A stretch of 5,839 nt of DNA from Bacteroidota bacterium (GTDB lineage: Bacteria; Bacteroidota; Rhodothermia; Rhodothermales; UBA10348). The DNA lies in assembly GCA_024640835.1 (NCBI GenBank), contig JAHEEH010000058.1, forward strand, positions 2,567 through 8,405, in the 5' to 3' direction. Both the position numbers and the translations under genes were made by a program. Under the pieces are notes generated by a model, which saw nothing but the letters and a program-made list of their open reading frames with translations, was not told the DNA's origin and searched no databases. Within the stretch, counting starts at the first letter, position 1. Each line of letters starts with the position of its first letter. Positions 1 through 5,372 of this stretch are shown piece by piece.

Positions 1-2
1 TC

Positions 3-962
3 GTGGTCGATCGGGTCCCGCCGGCCATCCAGGACGTGACGGTCATCTATCCTGATGGTCAGGACGCGGCGCGTGACGGTCAGACGATCGTCTTCACGGC
101 GCTGGTGACCGATGCCACGGCGGGGCTGGACGCGGTGATGCTGACGGCGGGGGACCTGGACGCGGCCGCCGTCGACCAAGCCATGTTCGATGACGGCACG
201 AACGGTGATGCCGTTGCCGGCGATGGCGTGTTTACGGCGGAGGTCGTCGTGAACTCGGGTCAGACGGGCGAATTCGGTTTCATGATTGCGGCGTCGGACG
301 TCGTGCCGAACGCGAGCTCGGTCGGTGGCGGGGTCGTGTTGGACAATGATGCGCCCGTCTTCACGAGTCTTGAGGTCCAGGACGCGGACAACATCTACGC
401 GAACGGCGAGACGGTGTCGCTGCTGGCGACCTTCGACGCGGCCGGCTACGCGGTGAGCGCGGACTTCTCGTCGCTCGACGACACCTTCGTCGCCGGGTCG
501 GAGAACGTCGAGGATCTCGGGGATGGCACGTACGCCATCCGCTACACGATCTCGGCCTCGAACGGCGCGGCCAACGGCACGTACGCGGTGACGGCGATGG
601 CCACGGACGCGGTCGGCAACGCGGCGTCGGGATCGGTGGACCTCGTGCTCGACAATGCGGGCGCGGTCGTCACGGATCTCGCGCTCGACGACGCCGACGA
701 CATCCTGAACGCCGACGACGCGATGACGGCGACGGCGACGGACGAGGACAACGCGATCCGGGCTGCCGAGTACTTCATCGACGTGCTGGGTCAGCCGGGC
801 GAGGGCACGGCGATGGCCGCCTCGGACGGCGCTTTCGACGCGCTGAGCGAGGGCGTCACGGCCCCGCTGCCGATCGCGGCACTCGACGAGGGGCAGCACA
901 CGCTCTTCGTTCGGGCGCAGGACGTGACGGGGGTCTGGGGCCCACCGGCATCGCTCGACTTC
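3..962 (+). repeat. A-B-C cassette, copy 1 (320 codons)
   Basis: First visible copy of the three-domain cassette: A1 at 3-347, B1 at 348-656, C1 at 657-962. A starts with VDRVPPAI, A and B each end in LDN, and C starts with AGAVV and ends at ASLDF. The window starts exactly at the C/A joint, and bases 1-121 are identical to 961-1081. At least part of another C domain must lie upstream, so the array probably continues off-window. Confidence 0.9.
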
Positions 963-3326
963 GTGGTCGATCGGGTCCCGCCGGCCATCCAGGACGTGAC
1001 GGTCATCTATCCTGATGGTCAGGACGCGGCGCGTGACGGTCAGACGATCGTCTTCACGGCGCTGGTGACCGATGCCACGGCTGGGCTGGACTGGGTGACC
1101 TTGACCGCAGCCGATCTCAGTGCGGCAGCGGTCGACCAGGTGATGTACGACGACGGTACCAACGGTGACGCGGTGGCGGGCGATGATGTCTTCACGGCCG
1201 AGGTGGTGGTTTCGACCGGGATGACCGGCGAGTTTCCGTTCACGATCGCCGCTGCGGACGTCGTGCCGAACGAAACATCCGTGACCGACGACGGGGCGAT
1301 CGTACTGGACAACAGCGCTCCCGTGTTCGAGAGCCTGGTCGTCCTGGATCCGGACAACATCTACGCGGACGGCGAGACGGTGTCGCTGCTGGCGACCTTC
1401 GACGCGGCCGGCTACGCGGTGAGCGCGGACTTCTCGTCGCTCGACGATTCGTTCGTTGCCACCACGGAGGATGTGGAAGACCGGGGTGACGGAACCTACC
1501 GGATCCGGTACACGATCAGCCACACGAACGGCCGCGCCGACGGTACGTATGCCGTGACGGTGACGGCCACCGACGCGGTCGGCAACACGGCGTCGGGCTC
1601 CGTCGACCTGGAATTGGACAATACCGGGGCGGTCGTCACCGCTCTGGACCTGGACGACGAGGACCTGATCCTCAATACGGACGCGGTGATCTTCGCCACC
1701 GTCACGGACGACGAGCATGCGATCCAGGCCGCCGAATACTACGTGGACGTGATCGGACTTCCCGGGGAGGGCATCCCCATGGATCCGGTCGACGGGGCGT
1801 TCGACTCGGGTGTGGAGGAGGTGACGGCTCCGCTGTCGATCGCCGCGCTCTCGGAAGGGCATCACACGCTCTACGTGCGCGCCCAGGACGTGACGGGCCA
1901 GTGGGGCAAGCCGCTCGCGCTCGACTTCCTCGTCGACCGCGTACCGCCGGCCATCCGGAACGTGGCCGTGATCTATCCGGAAGGCCAGGTGGCAGCACGC
2001 GATGGACAGACGGTGCTCTTCACCGCCCTGGTGACGGATGCGACGGCCGGGCTGAACGCGGATCGCGTCTTCCTGACGGCGGTCGATGTGAACACAGGGG
2101 CCGTGGACCAGCTGATGGTCGATGACGGCACGAACGGCGACGCCGTGGCGGGAGACGACGTGTTCACGGGAGCCGTGGACGTGTCCTCCGGAAAGACCGG
2201 GATCTTCTCCTTCACCATCGCGGCCGAGGATATCGTGCCGAACGCTTCGAGCCGGACGGGCAACGTGAGGCTCGACAACGAGGTGCCGGTGCTGTCGGTC
2301 GACGTGCAGCCGGCACCGCGGAACGGCTCGGGTCTCTCCGGTGAGATCTACACGGAGGAGGTTCTTCTGACCGGTTCGTACGAGGATGCGCCGCAGTCCG
2401 ACTTCGTGGACAGGGTCCAGATCCACGTCCGCAACGCGGTCGGCAATGACGTACATGACTCCCCCTTCGTGCTGGCACCGACCGAGGACCAGGAATTCTC
2501 GAGAGTGATCCGGCTCGTGGAGGGTGTCAACGACGTGCTGGTTTCCGTCATCGACGGGGCCGGCAACCGGACCGACGTCGCCTTCACGCTCACCCGGATA
2601 CCGGCCACAGAGACCCAGCTCATTGGAGAGTCCGGCGGGACGGTCACGTCACCGGACGGCACCCTCGTCCAGGTGCCGGATGGCGCGCTGCTCGATGATT
2701 ACGAGATCACCATCGAGCGCTTCCCGGTCGATGAACTGCCCAAACCGGTGGACGACAACGTGACCCTCATCGGCGCAGGGCACCGCTTCGGTCCGGAGGG
2801 GCTCGTGTTCCACAAGATGTTCCTGATCCGGCTCACGTACGCCGACTCCGATCTGGACGTGGACCAGGACGGCGTGCCCGACTTCGACGAGAACGCACTG
2901 GCGGTCTTCTACTGGGACGGCACCACGTGGATCAAGGCGGAGGCGCAGGGTCGGTCGACCTCGGAGAACTTCGTCGACACCTGGACGAACCACTTCTCGG
3001 TGTACGCCCTGGGCGTGGACGAGGGATCGGACCAGTTCAACATGTACTGGACCCGCAATCCGTTCCGGGCCTCGGAGGGCACGACGGCGGTAATGGAACT
3101 GCCCCGGAGTGGTGATGTGACCCTCAAGATCTACGATCTCGAAGGGGACCTGGTCCGTACGATAGCGGATCGTGACCGGGTATCCGGCAGTGCCAACCGC
3201 AACTGGGACGGGAAGAACGATTTCGACGGCTACGTCGGAAGCGGCATCTACATCTACGTGTTCGAATACAGAGACGATACCGGCGGCGGTCAGGTGATCC
3301 GCAAGCCGATCGGCGTCGTCCAGTAA
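3..3326 (+). CDS. Giant multidomain secreted surface protein (Ig-like/choice-of-anchor X repeats, ZU5-like, FlgD-like C-terminus), 5'-partial
   Basis: The frame is open from the left edge (bases 1-2 are the end of a preceding codon) to TAA at 3324-3326, giving 1107 visible residues. The GTG at 3 is not a real start: the same codon recurs at 963 inside the protein, preceded by DF. Visible domains: A1 residues 1-115, B1 116-218, C1 219-320, A2 321-437, B2 438-540, C2 541-642, A3 643-759, an Ig-like domain 760-868 resembling glucodextranase-B-type modules (EGVNDVLVSVIDGAGN), a ZU5-like domain about 870-1008 (GGTVTSPDG, VQVPDGAL), and a FlgD-like Ig domain about 1012-1107. Each A domain carries DDGTNGDAVAGD, typical of choice-of-anchor X modules. 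An Asp-rich loop at 948-963 (DSDLDVDQDGVPDFDE) looks Ca-binding. No transmembrane segment is visible; any signal peptide would lie off-window. The role is inferred to be an exported adhesin or envelope-surface protein. The porV-like gene follows 46 bp downstream on the same strand. The reading frame and secreted nature are sure; the function is not known. Confidence 0.9.
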   Translation: MVDRVPPAIQDVTVIYPDGQDAARDGQTIVFTALVTDATAGLDAVMLTAGDLDAAAVDQAMFDDGTNGDAVAGDGVFTAEVVVNSGQTGEFGFMIAASDVVPNASSVGGGVVLDNDAPVFTSLEVQDADNIYANGETVSLLATFDAAGYAVSADFSSLDDTFVAGSENVEDLGDGTYAIRYTISASNGAANGTYAVTAMATDAVGNAASGSVDLVLDNAGAVVTDLALDDADDILNADDAMTATATDEDNAIRAAEYFIDVLGQPGEGTAMAASDGAFDALSEGVTAPLPIAALDEGQHTLFVRAQDVTGVWGPPASLDFVVDRVPPAIQDVTVIYPDGQDAARDGQTIVFTALVTDATAGLDWVTLTAADLSAAAVDQVMYDDGTNGDAVAGDDVFTAEVVVSTGMTGEFPFTIAAADVVPNETSVTDDGAIVLDNSAPVFESLVVLDPDNIYADGETVSLLATFDAAGYAVSADFSSLDDSFVATTEDVEDRGDGTYRIRYTISHTNGRADGTYAVTVTATDAVGNTASGSVDLELDNTGAVVTALDLDDEDLILNTDAVIFATVTDDEHAIQAAEYYVDVIGLPGEGIPMDPVDGAFDSGVEEVTAPLSIAALSEGHHTLYVRAQDVTGQWGKPLALDFLVDRVPPAIRNVAVIYPEGQVAARDGQTVLFTALVTDATAGLNADRVFLTAVDVNTGAVDQLMVDDGTNGDAVAGDDVFTGAVDVSSGKTGIFSFTIAAEDIVPNASSRTGNVRLDNEVPVLSVDVQPAPRNGSGLSGEIYTEEVLLTGSYEDAPQSDFVDRVQIHVRNAVGNDVHDSPFVLAPTEDQEFSRVIRLVEGVNDVLVSVIDGAGNRTDVAFTLTRIPATETQLIGESGGTVTSPDGTLVQVPDGALLDDYEITIERFPVDELPKPVDDNVTLIGAGHRFGPEGLVFHKMFLIRLTYADSDLDVDQDGVPDFDENALAVFYWDGTTWIKAEAQGRSTSENFVDTWTNHFSVYALGVDEGSDQFNMYWTRNPFRASEGTTAVMELPRSGDVTLKIYDLEGDLVRTIADRDRVSGSANRNWDGKNDFDGYVGSGIYIYVFEYRDDTGGGQVIRKPIGVVQ
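963..1928 (+). repeat. A-B-C cassette, copy 2 (322 codons)
   Basis: Second copy: A2 at 963-1313, B2 at 1314-1622, C2 at 1623-1928. B and C have the same lengths as in copy 1 (103 and 102 codons). A2 is two codons longer, near SVTDDGAIVLDN, so the period shifts from 960 to 966 bp. Identity to copy 1 is uneven. There are exact blocks of 121 bp (1-121 with 961-1081) and 79 bp (403-481 with 1369-1447). Between them the sequence has many synonymous and non-synonymous differences. Confidence 0.9.
1929..2279 (+). repeat. Third A domain of the array (117 codons), last repeat unit
   Basis: A3 begins LVDRVPPAIRN and ends at VRLDN, with DDGTNGDAVAGDDVF at residue 707. It is more diverged from A1 and A2 than they are from each other. 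It is not followed by B and C but by an unrelated Ig-like domain, so it marks the 3' end of the array. Confidence 0.85.
2622..3026 (+). other. ZU5-like domain with Asp-rich loop and HFS tripeptide (part of the large CDS)
   Basis: Residues about 874-1008 of the large protein. ESGGTVTSPDG followed by VQVPDGALLDDYEITIE is the usual opening of bacterial ZU5-like domains. RFGPEGLVFHKMFLIRLTY follows, then DSDLDVDQDGVPDFDEN (a TSP3-like acidic loop), then FYWDGTTWIKAE, and finally TNHFSVYALG with HFS at residues 997-999. In eukaryotic ZU5-containing PIDD the peptide bond in HF|S is cleaved autocatalytically. Whether that happens here is unknown, and many bacterial relatives simply keep HFS in a beta strand. 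The domain assignment is by eye. Confidence 0.6.
3036..3323 (+). other. FlgD-like Ig domain at the C-terminus (possible sorting/anchoring domain)
   Basis: The last ~95 residues follow the FlgD-like Ig pattern common at the C-termini of exported FCB proteins: NPFRASEGTTAVMELP, then VTLKIYDLEGDLVRTI, NRNWDGKNDFDGYVGSGIY, and a final beta strand ending IRKPIGVVQ. It occupies the place of a T9SS type A domain, but there is no NYPNPFNP sequence and the last residues differ from those of the minus-strand cargo protein. A role in export or attachment is inferred from position only. Confidence 0.65.
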
Positions 3327-3372
3327 CCGACGCGGACTCGCAACCTCTGTCAAGACCAAAGACAACAGCGCA

Positions 3373-4275
3373 ATGAAAGCGATGTACAAGATTCTGACAG
3401 TCGCCGTCGCATTTCTGACGGTCGCCGGGCCCGCGGCAGCACAGAACGCCGACCTGGTTCTCGGTGCACGGCCAGCGGGACTCGGCGGGGCCTTCGAGGC
3501 CATCGCCGACGGCGCGGACGCCGTCTACTGGAATCCGGCGGGTCTGGGCCGGCTGGATCACCGTGAGGTGAGCGTGATGCACTGGCTGTTCTCGGACGTG
3601 AGCCAGGTGATGGTGGATCACGCGGCCTTCGCTCAGCCCCTCGGGTCGGGTGCCATCGGGCTGTCCTGGATCCGCCAGGGTGCGGAGCTCGAGCAGGGCA
3701 TCGATCGATCGACGAGCACCATGGCCGTGAACAGCTTCCTCGTCGCCTTCGGGATGCCGCTCGGTGAACGGGTGGCGCTCGGCGTCACCCTCAACCGGAC
3801 GATCGTCACCTCGATCGCTCCCACGAACGGCGAGTTGGCCTTCGACGGCGGTCTCATGATCAAGCCCCTGCTCGATCAGAACTGGACGATCGGTGTCGTG
3901 GCCAAGAATGTGGGCGGTGAGCAGGTGCTGCCGCCGTACTACGCACTGGGCACCGCCTACCGGTTCCAGTGGGAGACCCGGCACCTCCTCTTGACCGCGT
4001 CCATGCACACGCAGGAGAACGATCAGGGCATCAAGGTGCTCAGCGTGGCCAACGGGCAGGATCTCTCGTTCAAGTACGGCGGAGGTCTCGAGTTCTCGCA
4101 GTCGTTCGACGACTTCGCATTCGCCCTTCGAGGCGGCATCAACGCGCGGACCTATGCCGCTGGCCTGGGCCTGTCCTGGCGGATGGTCGCCGTGGACTAC
4201 GCCTTCGTGATGATGCGCGAGGACACGATCGGCGACTCGCACAAGTTCGGGCTCACCTACGTGTTCGGCCGCTGA
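3373..4275 (+). CDS. PorV/PorQ-family outer-membrane beta-barrel protein
   Basis: A complete 300-residue protein. Residues 1-23 form a signal peptide (MKAMYK, a hydrophobic core, then GPAAA before Q24). The family signature follows at residues 31-58: LGARPAGLGGAFEAIADG and AVYWNPAGL. The rest alternates short polar and aromatic strands as in a FadL-like barrel. The C-terminus, DTIGDSHKFGLTYVFGR, matches the usual last strand of the family. PorV of classical T9SS is longer (near 390 residues) and shuttles cargo to the attachment complex; this shorter form belongs to the broad PorV/PorQ group, so a T9SS role is likely but unproven. The first ATG (3373) was chosen over 3382 because it gives a normal positively charged n-region. 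No Shine-Dalgarno is visible; the leader is A-rich (AAGACCAAAGACAA). It lies 46 bp after the large surface-protein gene, with no promoter or terminator seen between them, so cotranscription is likely. Confidence 0.88.
   Translation: MKAMYKILTVAVAFLTVAGPAAAQNADLVLGARPAGLGGAFEAIADGADAVYWNPAGLGRLDHREVSVMHWLFSDVSQVMVDHAAFAQPLGSGAIGLSWIRQGAELEQGIDRSTSTMAVNSFLVAFGMPLGERVALGVTLNRTIVTSIAPTNGELAFDGGLMIKPLLDQNWTIGVVAKNVGGEQVLPPYYALGTAYRFQWETRHLLLTASMHTQENDQGIKVLSVANGQDLSFKYGGGLEFSQSFDDFAFALRGGINARTYAAGLGLSWRMVAVDYAFVMMREDTIGDSHKFGLTYVFGR
4253..4275. other. Convergent 3' overlap of two genes (23 nt)
   Basis: The TGA of the porV-like gene (4273-4275, plus) and the TGA of the lipoprotein gene (4253-4255, minus) cross each other. 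The 3' ends of both transcripts are therefore complementary, and no intrinsic terminator fits between the genes. I saw no T-tract hairpin on either strand near here. Confidence 0.8.
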
Positions 4276-4960
4276 GTTTCGTTGCGGTCAGGCCGGCGTC
4301 GACCGCCCCGATCTCCTCGCATCGTGCGACGATCTGGGCGATGCAGGCGTCGGCCTGATCGGTCGTGATCGGCACGTAGGTTTCGACCGGATACAGCACC
4401 TGGCAATACGGCTCGGCCGACGCAGGGGGTTTCGAGGCGACGAATCCCCACGGGAAGTCACCAGCGCTGACGACCGCCGCCACGTCGGGGTCGCCGATCG
4501 TCGGGCAGGAGTCCGGCGCCAGGTTGTCGCGGGTCACGAGTTCCAGCTCGGTCGCGTTCCAGCACGGGCACGACGGCGCGACCTCACACCCGTCATCGAT
4601 CCCGTTTCCGTCGCCGTCGTCCTTCCCGACCCCGCTGGCACCCTTCGAGAGGGGCTCGTAGTCGGCAACGCCTCCGAACGCGTGAGCGGAATTGCCCAGG
4701 TGTTTCGAGGCGTCTGCCACCTCGAGGAGATCGATCTTGCCGGCATCGGGACAGAACCAGCCGTTGCTGGCACCGGGCAGGCACGAGGGATCGTAGCCTT
4801 CTCCGGCCGGCCCCGCCTCGTTGCCCACGTGACATACGAGCGTCTTCGACCGCTTCGCGGCGACCTCCGCCACCGGGTCGGCCTCGGCCGTCCTCTCGGT
4901 GATCCCCGTGTCGCAGGCTGCGAGGGTGGTGATGGCAATGAACGCGAGGAGACGATTCAT
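4253..4960 (-). CDS. Cys-rich putative lipoprotein of unknown function
   Basis: 235 residues from ATG at 4960-4958 to TGA at 4255-4253. This start, rather than the ATG at 5008, gives a textbook lipoprotein signal: MNRLLAFIAITTLAAC with lipobox LAAC and lipidated C16. The longer version would put a charged 16-residue tail in front. The mature part has ten further cysteines (43, 60, 70, 125, 131, 133, 152, 186, 206, 214), enough for disulfides or metal binding. The pattern VCH (42-44), then GKIDLLEVADASKHLGNSAH (74-93), resembles a 'CH...HL.H' motif seen in small exported modules of many bacteria. DDGDGNGIDDGCE (114-126) looks like a Ca-binding loop. SCPCWNATELELVT (130-143) starts a second Cys-rich part. 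I do not recognise a named family. Its last codons overlap the convergent porV-like gene by 23 nt. No clear ribosome binding site. Confidence 0.8.
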   Translation of the reverse strand: MNRLLAFIAITTLAACDTGITERTAEADPVAEVAAKRSKTLVCHVGNEAGPAGEGYDPSCLPGASNGWFCPDAGKIDLLEVADASKHLGNSAHAFGGVADYEPLSKGASGVGKDDGDGNGIDDGCEVAPSCPCWNATELELVTRDNLAPDSCPTIGDPDVAAVVSAGDFPWGFVASKPPASAEPYCQVLYPVETYVPITTDQADACIAQIVARCEEIGAVDAGLTATKLSGRTRR

Positions 4961-4995
4961 GGCGGCACGGATCCGCTTCGGGAGGGGAATGCTAC

Positions 4996-5024
4996 AGGGT
5001 AGGTCCAACGGATCGGCGATTCAA
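4996..5024 (-). promoter_or_regulatory. Weak sigma70-like promoter candidate for the lipoprotein gene
   Basis: On the minus strand, TTGAAT (5024-5019) and TACCCT (5001-4996) are separated by 17 bp. The -35 box matches 4 of 6 consensus bases and the -10 box only 3 of 6. A start site near 4989 would give a leader of about 30 nt before ATG 4960. FCB organisms often use different promoter elements, so this is only a candidate. Confidence 0.2.
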
Positions 5025-5061
5025 GTAGGGGGCGAGGCCCGGCCGAGCAGGACAGGGTGAC

Positions 5062-5088
5062 GGCCGCCCCGGCGACGCCGGAGGCGCC
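5062..5088 (-). terminator. GC-rich bulged hairpin after the T9SS cargo gene (possible terminator without T-tract)
   Basis: Bases 5062-5088 can fold into an 11-bp all-GC stem: 5062-5064 with 5086-5088, 5066-5068 with 5083-5085, and 5069-5073 with 5077-5081. There are single-base bulges at 5065 and 5082 and a 3-nt loop at 5074-5076. It begins 24 nt past the stop codon of the minus-strand cargo gene. No run of T follows on that strand, so it may be a transcript-stabilising stem, a U-less terminator, or a chance product of high GC. Confidence 0.3.
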
Positions 5089-5111
5089 AGGGATCGCCGT
5101 GCCGGACAACG

Positions 5112-5372
5112 CTACTTCAGGAGCAACATCGCGCGCGTTTGCCGGTGGTCACCCACGGCAAGGGTGTAGAAGTAGAGGCCCGACCTCAATCCGGAGCCGT
5201 CGAATGACACCTCGTGACGGCCGACCGGCAACATACCCGAGGCAAGCGCCCGGACGGTGCGTCCCCGAAGGTCGGTGACCACCAGCGTGGCTTCTCCGGC
5301 ACCGGAAAGCTCGAAAGAGATCGTGGTCGTGGGATTGAACGGATTGGGGTAGTTCTGGCTGAGTGTGAACGA
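5112..5372 (-). other. T9SS type A C-terminal sorting domain
   Basis: Codes for the last ~86 residues of the minus-strand cargo protein. It begins RSFTLSQNYPNPFNP, has the central VTDLRGRTVR strand and the SGLYFYTL strand, and ends in a basic-hydrophobic tail (RAMLLLK). All the usual landmarks of the family are present in order. Confidence 0.88.

Larger units (their letters stand above)
4961..5111. other. 151-bp intergenic spacer between two minus-strand genes
   Basis: The spacer holds the hairpin at 5062-5088 and the weak promoter candidate at 4996-5024. No small coding region with a plausible start was found. Its length and the hairpin suggest that the lipoprotein gene is transcribed separately from the cargo gene upstream of it, but read-through cannot be excluded. 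Confidence 0.5.

Noticed and set aside
3..5. GTG at position 3 as a true start codon
   Set aside because: The identical codon at 963 is internal to the repeat array, and the frame is open to the edge of the window.
1..2279. Interpretation of the repeated DNA as a CRISPR array or mobile element
   Set aside because: The repeats are ~960 bp long, lie in one reading frame and code for Ig-like domains. There are no spacers, inverted repeats or transposase.
2649..3503. Minus-strand open frame of 284 codons antisense to the ZU5/FlgD region
   Set aside because: The translation shows no recognisable motif and lies opposite clearly conserved domains of the plus-strand protein. It is treated as a shadow frame.
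3124..4242. Long minus-strand open frame (372 codons) opposite the surface-protein end and the porV-like gene
   Set aside because: Its translation is rich in R, H and G with no domain, signal or membrane pattern, and it covers the antisense of two well-supported genes. It is an effect of high-GC codon use.
4960..5008. Longer start (ATG at 5008) for the lipoprotein gene
   Set aside because: It adds a 16-residue charged and proline-containing leader (MDLPCSIPLPKRIRAA) before a perfect lipoprotein signal peptide, and it would lie upstream of the only promoter candidate.
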